NCBI GenBank assembly: GCA_963693365.1
Contig: CAVNZM010000052.1
Coordinates: 1 to 26,608, forward strand
Reading direction: 5' to 3'
DNA from: Amoebidium appalachense
Lineage: Eukaryota; Ichthyosporea
Length of the DNA stretch: 26,608 bases
The position numbers and the translations under genes were made by a program. Shown here in pieces: positions 8,745 through 18,128 of the stretch; position 1 is the stretch's first letter, and the number at the start of each line of letters is the position of its first letter. Below the pieces are notes generated by a model. The model ran no database searches, was not told the origin of the DNA, and saw only the letters and a program-made list of their open reading frames with translations.

Positions 8745-8874
8745 CCCCCCGCCCCCCCCCCTCCCCCCCCCCCCCTCTCCCCCTCCCCCCCTCTCCCTCC
8801 CCCCCCTGCCCCCCCCCCCCCTTCCCCCTCCCCCCAAACCCACCCTTGGCATTCCCCCCCCCCCTCCCCCCGCA
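8745..8874. repeat. C-rich low-complexity tract, left half
   Basis: Runs of C broken by single T, G or A. It continues after the LTR B insertion as 9656-9715, which includes a C run at 9669-9698. Glycine/arginine-rich frames on the minus strand are artefacts. Confidence 0.9.
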
Positions 8875-9655
8875 TGTTGTTTTGTGTGGGTAAACGGAGA
8901 AGCAGAGAGCACAGATGGGTGTTATGTTATACACAACACAGAGACACACGGGAGAAACACAACCGGAGAGGTGGAACGGTTACTGGGACCATAGGAAATG
9001 AATTCGACTGCTTGATAGTTATTTCAAGATGAAGTTCCTTTTATACTCAGGAATGTGAAATCGATAAGCCAATCAAAAGAACGAAAACTCTATTTTCCAA
9101 TCAGAAAGACGAAAACTATGAGGGTAAAATAAATCGATCGAAATGCCTGTCGACACATAGAAGATAAAACGCAATCTCCTAATGAAAGTAATCTTCTAAT
9201 AAAAGTACGGAAACATTTAACAAAATGAAACCACTTATGTATCTATTAGTTCACATCATATATTTATACATGTTTTAAACATAACACGTCTAAATATAAG
9301 CATTCCTAATAGTTGGGGAACATAGAGCAATGCTACGTCGTGGGAAAAGAAGGAAAAGGAATGAGGATAGAAAGGAATCGAATAGAATTAATGAGGAATG
9401 TAGGTTACTATATTTGGGAAAATATAACGAGATTTGATTAGACAACATATTTAGACATTGACGCAAACAACAATACGTGTGCGCGGGCTAAATAGCTCGA
9501 TGTGTACACAGATCTAAGATATTTGTGCACACGGAAACAGAAAGGAAAGAAAGAAAGGAAGAAAGGAAAAGGGAAAAGAAAACAACTACAACAAACTAAT
9601 AAACATATATAAAACTCAACTTCTAAGTCTTGCCGTTAATCATGGGAAGATGACA
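8875..9655 (-). mobile_element. Solo LTR family B, TSD CCGCA
   Basis: Full LTR of 781 bp on the minus strand: it begins TGTCATCTTCCCATG at 9655 and ends ACACAAAACAACA at 8875. The five bases on each side are CCGCA (8870-8874 and 9656-9660), a perfect target-site duplication. The ancestral site was therefore a C-rich tract and the internal region was lost by LTR-LTR recombination. It contains the palindrome at about 9501-9532, inverted CCAAT boxes and TATAAAAGG (minus strand, near 9040). Confidence 0.92.
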
Positions 9656-9667
9656 CCGCATCCCACC

Positions 9668-9699
<32 letters not shown>

Positions 9700-9938
9700 C
9701 CGGCCCCCCACAAAAAAGAAAGTTATAAAACAAAACACAAAACATGTACAGAAAGCAGGGCAATATTGAATCAAACTATCATACCTACCTACAACTAGTA
9801 GCACGTTATTTCCTCTCTCATTTATAAAACCAATTAAGAACACACAGCCAATCAGATGGCTTTTTCCCCCTTAAACTCTAAATTAACAAACCGGAAAAAC
9901 GCCAGAGAGAGAGAGAGGGAGGAGACATAAGGCCTTGC

Positions 9939-11636
9939 CTACAACATATCACGAATGAGGGGAGGCATCATGTTGAACAGAAACGTGACAGCCTTTGCTA
10001 TGTACCCCTGCATTCCTACCACATTTTGCTCAATCGTATTAGACATGGCGGCAAATTCCTTCATACGGCTAATAGCGCGCTCAACATGCACACGCACATT
10101 TGCCAGACGCTGAGAGTAGGTTGCGTCTTCAGCATTTAACACCCCTTCATCTACAAAAGCAGGTAGCAAAAGCTCACCCCCCTTTTTTGCTATCAATTCA
10201 AACACTCTGAAACCCTCATCCGCTAAAATCTGATCCCCAGATTCGATCTGGGAGAGGAACCCATCCACACAGTGCAGTTAGTGCCGGATCAGTAATGCTA
10301 CCACCATGCCCATCGGATATGTATCTTATTTTCATGTCTGGTGTTATAACAACTAAATATATTATTGTGTAACGGGATTTGTAGTTGGAGTAGAATAACC
10401 TTTTTCCTTCCAGATCCGCCGGAATTTCCACCTGCACCTCCGTGCAATCAATAATGAAGCGCACTTTATCCCACGGACCAATGAAACACCTCGCCTTCTT
10501 TTTCGAAAGTTCCTCCACCGTGGGTGCAGCCTAAAAAAAAAGAACTTGGGCCGCCGCGAGAATTTCACAGTTTAAGTTGAATATATCAGATAGCCTACGA
10601 GCAGGCACACCAGCAAAATAGCGAAGCAACCCATGTGTGAGCCCGTGCCTCAGGCGCATGTGGGTGTATAGGACACCGTCCTCAGAAGAAATAACCCGTC
10701 CATCTTTTGCCTTCAATTTTCTTTCTTTCTTCTTGAGTTCCTTCACAATACCCACCACATTTAGTAAGTCCTCGTATTGGGGAAGGCCCGTAAAAATTCT
10801 TACCGAGGAGTCCCTTTCCTTTTCGGCCAAGCTGGCAAGAGCCTCAACTGAGACTGCATGCACGTTTTGTTTGGCTAATTTTTGGTTCAGTTTTAGTATT
10901 TCCTTCTTCTGCTCCAGAACTTTTAACTCCAACAACTTCCTCTCTTATTCTTTCTGTTCTATTACGGCAGTTGCAGCTAGTAGCTTAGCAAGGTCTTGTT
11001 TCAGCCGTGCATTTTCTTGCCTCGTACTCAAAAGCTCCCGTTCAATATCTCCCCCCCTACTTCCTTTTCTATGCGCGTTTTGCTTCTTACTTTCTGTCTT
11101 TTTCCACGTTCGGTGCCATCATCTCCTTCGTATCCCCCGTGCGCACTTTTCTTTCCGCTCACCTTTTCCTCGGCGTTGCGATTCAACTCTTCTGTCATAT
11201 GAGGAACAGCTTTTGCCATCCGCTCGACAGATGCATTAGTGAGCACAGGATCCTTCGCACGTCCCAATGGGACTGCATCAGCCGTAAGGGCACCATTGCA
11301 AATGTGCTCGGGTTTAAAATGATCCTGGCACACAGAAAGCTTCTTAAGTCGTGGAATGCATGAGGCAGGACGCCCAACCTTCTTTTTTTTGTTCTTAGTG
11401 GGGCTTGTCTTGCTCTTTTTTATGTTTTGTGGTAGTGGATGTGCAAGTGGATCTCTCAGGTGATTGAGAAACAGCTTTTCTTTCTCTAAGTATTTCTTTG
11501 TCTTTCCTAGCAGGGTGAGCCACACTATTCTTTTTTTTATGTTCTCTTCCGTTCTTTCTGTGCTTATATGAAAATATTTCAGGTGGGGTGTTTTGGTTGA
11601 TTCATTGCGACACCATTCAGCTACACACCCAGGCAT
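9939..11636 (-). pseudogene. THAP-domain DDE transposase (DDE_Tnp_4 / Harbinger-superfamily type), decayed
   Basis: In minus-strand order: ATG at 11634-11636 opens MPGCVAEWCRNES, giving C4-x4-C9 of a C2CH THAP finger; W39 and C103-QD-H106-F complete it, and AVPLGR resembles the AVPTIF box. This frame stops at 11028. The next (from about 10935) carries a Lys/Glu/Leu coiled coil, RIFTGLPQYEDLL and a helix-turn-helix-like RLRHGLTHGLLRYFAGVPAR. The next (10216-10518) has VRFIIDCTEVQVEIPA (first Asp) and GHGGSITDPALT (second Asp). The last (9939-10268) has ILADEGF and NVRVHVERAISRMKEF with the likely catalytic Glu. At least one in-frame stop (about 10949) and frameshifts near 10260 and 10520-10560 break it. 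The family cuts and pastes DNA; THAP is the DNA-binding part. I found no terminal inverted repeats. Confidence 0.82.
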
Positions 11637-11750
11637 CTTGCTAGATCTCTCACACTCCCGGCAAGAAGATGGACCAATTAGCCCGCAACCAGTGCAATAA
11701 TAAAATAATATTTGTGCTTTATTATAGTATTTTAGACACACAGTGCCCAA

Positions 11751-12172
11751 AAAAACAGCCCTCTAGAACCTTTGAAGGCGCAGCCCGGTCGTTGAAGTCA
11801 GAGGGAAAAGTTCTTCTTTACTGTCGGTGCAGTGTGGGCGAATGCGCTTCGGATTACGTTATGCGGCAGAAATTGTGTTTGCGCAATCAGTGCTGATCTC
11901 TATAGATCATTTAGCCCCTAGAATCTCAGTAATCGTGAAAGTTTTCAAAATTCCGAACTTATCACCTTCTAGATCTAATGGCCTATCGTTATTTAGGCAA
12001 ATTCCGAGGATTTCGACACCCTTCAGGGTCATATTCAGTATTCAATCTATCCTAGATCACCTTGTTAATGCTGCCCAGTATGATATTGTGATACGGTGTC
12101 TTAAACTTTCTATCGGAGCTACCGATGCTAGCCTCTGCTTACCCATAATATGTAAGAGGGGTGTCGTATACT
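11751..12172 (+). other. Unassigned region with a 116-codon frame
   Basis: An open frame runs from 11827 to 12177, the last codons running into LTR A. No domain recognised. It contains ILDHLVNAAQYDIVIRCLKL, which resembles a stretch of the small ORF at 649-894. It may be the far end of the THAP transposon, host DNA, or another repeat. Confidence 0.25.
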
Positions 12173-13097
12173 TGTAAAATTATATAAGTATTTGGGACGG
12201 AAGCAGAGACACAGTGGTGCAGTGTGAAAACACCACAGACACACAACAACAAAACACGGGACGATCGGAGCAGTGTACACAACAGACATCAATGTTTAGA
12301 CACGACTAAACTCAATTTATTTTGATCTCGAATAAATACCTGAAATTCCCTTAAGTTAAATCCATACATGATTTCCGACCAGTCGGAAATCAGATCTGTC
12401 TCTAACAGAAACCAATCACTAAGAACCAATTGCTTTCAGATAGATCTGGTACGCGGAGACGTACACGATAGGATACAGACACTAGTTAAGATCAACTCGT
12501 GTCATTATCAAGGAAGTTCTAACCTATGATACACTGCAAATACTCAGACATACCACACTTAACCTTGATGATTGGTTAAAGCTCGGCAACACATGAAAAC
12601 TAAAGTAAATTAATGAAGTCTGATCACACATGTCAACCTAAGTGTAGCCTAAGTGTGTTACCGTCCAATTAACACACATTAATTAACACAAATCTACCTA
12701 ACATATATTAGTAGAAAAGAAATACGATTATACGTGACATGAAGACAAGGAGAGAAAGAAAAGAAAATAAGGAAGGAGAAAGAGAAAGGAGAAGAGAGCA
12801 CAGATCAGCAAACAAGATAGTAATAGTATAACTATAACTAGAGATATTTATGTACACACGAACATGTACACGTCTCTCCCTGAGTGGGTGGATCCGTGTA
12901 CACACATATAGATATTCTAACTGATATTACAATACACGATTAAAGCCGATACAACACGATTACAAGTATACAAGCATATCGGAGATCGATGCTACACTTT
13001 ACATAATAGGAGTGTGGCATTTACACTAAGCATATGAACTGAAACATAACACAAACTGAGAAGATCTTACAATATGTAAATACTACGTATTACAACA
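12173..13097 (-). mobile_element. LTR family A, full-length 3' LTR of a minus-strand copia element
   Basis: The most complete copy, about 925 bp. On the minus strand it begins TGTTGTAATACGTAG at 13097 and ends ATAATTTTACA at 12173. It is preceded on that strand by a polypurine tract ending AAGTGGGGA and, further up, by copia RNase H and RT, so it is the 3' LTR of that element. The outer flank (GTATACT) begins unrelated sequence. It contains a purine-rich block at about 12750-12800 and GTACAC repeats at about 12850-12905. Confidence 0.85.
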
Positions 13098-13165
13098 TCC
13101 CCACTTAAGACTTTGAAGTTTGTGTTATCATATCCCCACTGAACTAGTGAAATCTCCCCACTTGA
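13098..13165 (-). promoter_or_regulatory. Polypurine tract(s) priming plus-strand synthesis
   Basis: TCCCCACTTAAGAC at 13098 reads GTCTTAAGTGGGGA on the minus strand, directly before the LTR. The core AGTGGGGA recurs on that strand at about 13134-13141 and 13156-13163. The same core precedes the 3' LTR B at 22416. Confidence 0.6.
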
Positions 13166-13210
13166 GAACAGAAACGAAAAAAAAAAGAAAATTAAGGTGT
13201 GTACTTCTCC

Positions 13211-13247
13211 GGGGGGGGGGGGGGGGGGGGGAGGGGGGGGGGGGGGG

Positions 13248-13281
<34 letters not shown>

Positions 13282-13320
13282 AAGGGGGGGGGGTGGGGGG
13301 GGGAAGGGGGGGGGGGGGAG
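13211..13320. repeat. G-rich tract
   Basis: About 110 bases, nearly all G with scattered A and T, between the polypurine tracts and the end of the copia pol gene. Glycine-rich frames across it are not genes. Confidence 0.95.
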
Positions 13321-13589
13321 GAACCGGGGCAAAAACAACAGAGATGTATAACTTTTATAGTCGGGGTGTGACTAACTGGTTTGAAACCAGTGAAAGATAG
13401 AGTAGAATCGCGATACAGGTCAAACCATATATAAAAACCCTAAGTGGGCATACCCACAAAGGCAATATACATATGAAATAATGATGGTGGTAAATTAAGT
13501 AGTAATCATTCCAGCCGGGAGGCAGTGTTGATGCATCTGCTGTCCAGGGCCCCAGCCGTAGTAGAAAACCACACGTGAAGTAAGATGGT

Positions 13590-14778
13590 TCAATCGACAA
13601 TGTCCGGCACACAAAGTCGGGCACGATGGGTGATGTGACTCGGGCCAGGGAGGGGCTTGGTGAGGATGTCGGCCAAGTTGTGAGCTGACTCGACGTAGTG
13701 GATAACAACATCCCCACTGGCAATGTAGTCTTTGGTGTTATGGTACCGGACAGCAATGTGTTTGGTACGGTGCTTGATGCCGGTGGAGTTGACGATGGCA
13801 ATGGTCGACTGGTTGTCACAATACACCGGAGTCGGAGCAAGCATGGGGCAGCCGAGTTCCTTGAAGAGGTCACGGACCCAAGCAACTTCCTGGGTGCCGG
13901 CATTGAGAGCAATCAGCTCAGCTTCGGTGGTGCTGGTGGCCGTGATGGGCTGGAGCTTGGATTACCAGATGATGGGCATACCAGCAAACTCGATGATGTA
14001 ACCGGTGGTAGACTTCTTGCTGTCAGCACAACCAGCAAAGTCAGCATCCGTGTAGCACTCGAGTATGGGGGGCTTGGTGGCCGAGTACTTGTAATCAATG
14101 CCAAGGTCAATGGTGTCGAGGAGGTACCGGGCCACACGACGGAGAAGGTCCCAGTGAGTCTTGCCGGGGTTGGTGCTGAACCGACCAAGGAAGCCGAATG
14201 GCACAGGCAATGTCGGGACCTGTGCACCGTGCCACCCAGAGAAGGCGGCCGAGTAACTCACGGTAGGGCACGGTGAACGGTTGGGGGGGGGCAGTCAGCC
14301 AGGGAGACGGTGGTGCCTGCAGGGATGGGGGTAGACTTGGACTTGGCATCGGTGAGGTTGAAGTCGTGGATGATATCCATGATGTAAGACCTCTGGTGCA
14401 TGTGTAGGTGATGGGGATCGGAGTGATTAAAATCAACACCGAGCATACGGCCAAACGGACTCATACGACAGCTGGCCATCTTGCTGATGTGGGCAGCCAG
14501 GTCACTGGCAGCAGTAGAACCCCGGGTGTTGGTGATGGTGGAGTTGTCGACGTAGTTACCAGCCCGAACCACATCGTTGTTGGGGAAGAACCGGAGGTAG
14601 ATGCACGGGTCGGTCTTAGTACGGGTCAGGCCATGGGCAAGAAGAATGCCGTCGAGGAAGTCGTACCAGGCCTTGGAGGCTTGCTTGAGGCCATACAGGG
14701 CTTTCTTGAGTCTCCAGACCTTTTCAAGGGTGGCCATGGTGATGAATCCCGGTGGCTGTTTCATGTAGATGGTCTCGG
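13590..14778 (-). pseudogene. Ty1/copia pol: C-terminal reverse transcriptase and RNase H
   Basis: Minus-strand order: TETIYMKQPPGF, WRLKKALYGLKQASKAWYD and DPCIYLRF are classic copia RT blocks. The active-site box reads NYVDNSTI where the family has YVDD. YIMDIIHDFNL and PYRELLGRLLWVARC follow; then GRFSTNPGKTHWDLLRRVAR, CYTDADFAGC and STTGYI lead into RNase H (SKLQPITATSTTEAE, VYCDNQSTIAIVN, HRTKHI, HNLADILTKPLPG). The gene stops at 13590-13592. Frameshifts lie in the G run near 14282-14291 and near 14205, and a TAA follows GMPIIW near 13960. Gag, protease, integrase and the first part of RT are missing; the sequence is cut at 14778 by the TG of LTR B. With the 3' LTR A it forms the 3' half of one element. 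Confidence 0.88.
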
Positions 14779-15524
14779 TGTCATCTTCCCATGATTCATA
14801 GCAAGACTTAGAAGTTGAGTTTTGTATTTGTTTATTAGTTTGTTGTAGTCTGTTTCCTTTTCCCTTTTCCTTTCTTCCTTTCTTTCTTTCCTTTCTGTTT
14901 CCGTGTACACCGATATCTTAGATCTGTGTACGTATCGACATACTTAGCTCGCGCTCACGTATTGTCGTTTGTGTCAATATCTAAACATGTCATCCAATCA
15001 GATCTCGTTTGTATTTTCCCAAATATAGTAACTTACATTCCTTTCCCATTCCTTTCTCACGACGTAGCATTGTGCTATGTTCTCCAACTATTAGGAATAA
15101 TTATATTTAGACGTGTTATGATAAGAACATGTATAAATGTATGATGTGAACTAATAGGTACATAAGTGGTTTCATTTTGTTAAATGTTTCCATATTTTTA
15201 TTAGAAGTTTCTTTCATTAGAGGATTGCATTTTATCTTCTATGTGTCGACAGACATTTCGATCGATATATTTTACAATCATAGTTTTCGTCTTTCTGATT
15301 GGAAAATAGAGTTTTCGTTCTTTTGATTGGTTTATCGTTTTCACATTCCCAAGTATAAAAGGGACTTCATCTTGGAATAAATATCAAGCAGTCGTATTCA
15401 TTTCCTATGGTTCCAGAAATTGTTCCACCTCTCCGGTTGTGTTTCTCCCGTGTGTCTCTGTGTTGTGTATAACATAGCACCCATCTGTGCTCTCTGCTTC
15501 TCCGTTTACCCACACAAAACAACA
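14779..15524 (+). mobile_element. LTR family B, 5' LTR of a plus-strand copia element
   Basis: 746 bp from TGTCATCTTCCCATG to CACAAAACAACA. It carries the T/C tract at about 14850-14900, the palindrome GTACACCGAT-7 nt-ATCTGTGTAC at 14905-14931, inverted CCAAT boxes (GATTGG near 15297 and 15324) and TATAAAA at 15354-15360. A copia gag begins 76 bp downstream, so it is a 5' LTR. Left flank CTCGG and right GGTTT differ, as expected when the element's other end is gone. It inserted into, and replaced the continuation of, the copia pol on its left. Confidence 0.88.
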
Positions 15525-15599
15525 GGTTTACGGCCCCTTTGCACGCTAACACACAATCTCGGTACAACCGCCAAATTCCTCCATCTTACTGCTTCAATC

Positions 15600-16765
15600 A
15601 TGACTGACAAACCGTCGTACATCAACCTTCCAATATGGAATCCGTCCGAGAAAAGAGACGAGAAACGTCTCAATTATTTCGAATGGGAACCACTCATTCA
15701 CCGGTTCATAAGAACAACCATTGCCGAGAAATTCGTTGACGCTATGAAGAGGCCACAGTGGGTTGACGGCACTGAAGCCAACCAGTGGCTAGGCTACGCC
15801 ACCAAGGACTCCTACAAGAAAGCTTCCTACGTCCTTGACCAGATCCTCAACCAGTCCGTCCATCCGACCGAGCTCTACGACTCCGGCCGGATGCAAGACG
15901 GTGTCCACGGTGGAGAAGTCTTCCACAACCTGCGTATGGCGTATGTGGCAGAGAAGGAGGCCCGTGTCACCCAGATTCAAGTCACCTACGAGGAGCTTGA
16001 ACTAAGAGACTACCCCAACGTCACAGCATACCTCACCCGCCTCCAACGTCTGCTGGCTACGACACTTGCCCGCCTCGACGAGCCCTTCCAGCACAAGGAT
16101 GTCGTACGTAAGTTCTTCCTTCACCTCCGGAAGAACACGGCCCTGGTCTGCTCCGACATTGAACGTCTCTGCTCCGACTACTGGATGAACAACAAGGCCT
16201 ACCCATCCTTCAACCAGCTCATCAGTGACATCCGAGGAGCTGAAATCCGTGCCGGCCTCATTGACGCAGGCACTGGTGCAACCGTCAACAACCGTCCTCT
16301 TCGTGCACTCCAGAGCAGAATGCTTCCCCCCGGTGACCTCCGTAACCGTATCCCTCGACGTGAGCATACACCTCACCGTTCCCCGTCCCGTTCCCGTGAT
16401 CCTCGTCCGTCCTCCAAGTCACCCGGCCCCCGTTCAACTTCCCCTTACCACCGTGGTAACAGGGACAACCGTAACCGACAGCACAACACCAAGAAGGTGG
16501 AGTGTTCCTACTGCCATGAGCCCCACCACATCACAGCATGCCCGGAGCCTGGCTGTGCTGTTGCTCGTCGTGCCAAGCAGGAGAAAGGCAACAAGAGTGT
16601 GCAATTTGCACTCATCTCCTCCACCGGCACACCCGACCGTGACGACCCCGTCTGGGACAGTGCTTGTAATGCACACATCTGCCCCATCAAGGAGTATTTC
16701 TCCTCCCTTACCCCGTGTCCCCCCACCCCCATTCATGGCCTCGGCACCGTCAATGCCACACACCG
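15600..16765 (+). pseudogene. Ty1/copia Gag with start of protease, 3'-truncated
   Basis: ATG at 15600 opens MTDKPSYINLPIWNP. The open frame extends upstream into the LTR, but this start fits the end of the leader and the Gag family. The N-terminal 240 residues contain helical UBN2/Gag-like sequence (YFEWEPLIHRFIR, YEELELRDYPNVTAYLTRL). A basic Arg/Ser/Pro-rich stretch follows, then a zinc knuckle C-SY-C-HEPH-H-ITA-C (CX2CX4HX3C). The protease then starts with DPVWDSACNAHICPIKEYF, where most copia proteases have D-S-G. The frame is intact until CACCGT at 16765, where a 25-bp LTR A stub replaces the rest. Gag packages element RNA in virus-like particles. No stop codons occur, so this copy is young relative to the pol pseudogene on its left. 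Confidence 0.85.
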
Positions 16766-16790
16766 TATGTAAATACTACGTATTACAACA
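16766..16790 (-). mobile_element. LTR family A, 25-bp terminal stub
   Basis: ATGTAAATACTACGTATT followed by ACAACA is the first 25 bp of LTR A on the minus strand, ending exactly at the terminus. The same 25 bp appears inverted at the start of the solo LTR at 17130. Confidence 0.8.
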
Positions 16791-16822
16791 CAGCTGCCCT
16801 ACTCTAACCCCCCGGGGCCCTG

Positions 16823-16866
<44 letters not shown>

Positions 16867-17129
16867 ATGCCGGGATCTCCCCGAGGGTGCCCCACCCTTG
16901 CTAACCACCCATTCCCCCGAGGCTCAGCCCCGGAGGCCCGCCCGCTGCCCCAGCACCACGTTGACACCTCCTGCTTCCGGGAGCTGCTGGCCCCCTACCC
17001 AGACCAATCATTCGCCGCGCAGCTCCTCCGTAACCAACTTCCCCGGACCCGACGACTCCGACCTTACCTGCAACCGGAGCCCTGCCCCTTCCCCTTCTGG
17101 GTCCACAAGTTCCTATCCGTTCCCCTGGG
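16791..17129 (+). pseudogene. GC-rich segment of a DIRS/PAT-class element, left part
   Basis: GC-rich plus-strand frame with a run of prolines encoded by a 40-base C tract (16826-16865), then FRELLAPYPDQSFAAQLLRN. This resembles the L..YPD..F...LL motif that precedes RT in tyrosine-recombinase retrotransposons. It is contiguous with the recombinase at 17412 once the solo LTR A (TSD CTGGG) is removed. The distance to the recombinase is too short to hold RT and RNase H, so the element is internally deleted or the motif is not what it seems. Confidence 0.5.
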
Positions 17130-17406
17130 TGTTGTAATACGTAGTATTTACATATGGTAAGATCTTCTCAGTTTGTGTTATGTTTCAGTTCATATGCTTA
17201 GTGTAAAAGCTACACTCCTATTATGAGGAATTTCAGGTATTTATTCGAAGATCAGAATAAATTCAGTTTAGTCGTGTCTAAACATTGATGTCTGTTGTGT
17301 ACACTGCTCCGATCGTTCCGTGTTGTGTTGTTGTGTGTGTCTGTGGTGTTTTCACACTGCACCACTGTGTCTCTGCTTTCATCCCAAATACTTATACAAT
17401 TTAACA
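17130..17406 (+). mobile_element. Solo LTR family A with internal deletion, TSD CTGGG
   Basis: Begins TGTTGTAATACGTAG and ends TACAATTTAACA. CTGGG occurs immediately before (17125-17129) and after (17407-17411). Compared with 12173-13097 about 650 bp is missing between CACTCCTATTATG and GGAATTTCAGG. An A/C-rich 3' end with TTGTTGTGTG is kept. Confidence 0.92.
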
Positions 17407-17411
17407 CTGGG

Positions 17412-18128
17412 CTCAAACCCCCCCCCCCCCCCCCCACACCAGGGAGCCCCTCCTCTCCTCCCACCTCAGCCTACTCCATGGCCAGTGCCCCACCAAAGCC
17501 TCCTCGGCCAATCTCCGGCTATGGACGGCCCTCATCGTCGGTTTCTGTGGTCTCCTCCGTTCGGGGGAATTTACCTCCAAGACCCTGACTTCCTTCGACC
17601 CGTCCCGTCACGTTAAAACGGAAGGACGTGACCCTCAGCTACACCCCCACCGCCCATCTCCTCCGGCAGTTCCTGGATACAACGTCCGGTCAACCCGACG
17701 ACCCCCTGTTCAGTCTCGGTGGCATCCCCTACACCAAGGATGCTTTCTCTGCCGACTTCCGTGCCCTCCTCTCCCGGGCAGCCTGAGGCCTCTCACCCTC
17801 CCGGTTTGCCGGCCACAGCCTCCGAATAGGGGGGGCCACAGCCCTGGCTGAGGCCGGAGTCGACGACTCCCAGATCAAACAACTCGGCAGATGGTCCTCC
17901 GACTGTTTCCTGATCTATACTCGACTTCGCCCGCCCTCCATTGCTGCCACTACCACACGTGTATTCGCCTCTATTCTCTTAAGTGAAACCTTTGGAGCAA
18001 GCATACTGCTCTCGTGCCGTGGTTTACAACCATTGCAGGTTCACTTTCGTCCAAGGGGACGTCCCCCTAGAGGCAACACACGTCCCGGAGTAGTTTTCAT
18101 AGAGGTTTTATTTGTGGAGTTTTATTGA
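17412..18128 (+). pseudogene. Tyrosine recombinase of a DIRS/PAT-class retrotransposon
   Basis: The catalytic half is recognisable: LWTALIVGFCGLLRSGEFT holds the first catalytic Arg (codon 17558-17560). After a frameshift near 17610, KRKDVTLSYTP and DDPLFSLGGIPYTKDAF follow. Next are FAGHSLRIGGATALAEAG (His and second Arg, from 17814), IKQLGRWSSDCFLIYTR and the Tyr nucleophile (17916-17918). A TGA at 17784-17786 interrupts it. The pattern R...HxxR...GRW...Y is that of the recombinases which insert circular cDNA of DIRS, Ngaro, PAT and Kangaroo elements without target duplication. The frame runs on into the first split direct repeat and stops at 18126-18128. The N-terminal core-binding half is not identifiable. 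A C run at 17418-17435 lies at the start. Confidence 0.85.

Noticed and set aside
8564-8949. Overlapping glycine/arginine-rich minus-strand ORFs
   Set aside because: Translations of the C-rich tract; an RGG-type RNA-binding protein was considered but there is no non-repetitive part.
13120-13400. Glycine-rich ORFs of 67 and 83 codons
   Set aside because: Translations of the G tract between polypurine tracts and copia pol.
13698-14276. A 192-codon plus-strand ORF
   Set aside because: Antisense shadow of the copia RNase H/RT pseudogene, whose minus-strand motifs are unmistakable.
15367-15567. Small ORFs repeated at 8890, 20740 and 21660
   Set aside because: They are frames within the 3' part of LTR B and repeat only because the LTR repeats.
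16225-17160. A 311-codon plus-strand ORF with a proline run
   Set aside because: It runs out of frame through copia gag, across the 25-bp LTR A stub, into the YR element and then into a solo LTR; a chimera of unrelated pieces. Only the 16791-17129 part is in a meaningful frame.
17407-17420. Primer-binding site after the LTR A at 17406
   Set aside because: The sequence is the CTGGG target-site duplication followed by YR-element DNA, so the copy is a solo LTR and no primer site should be there.
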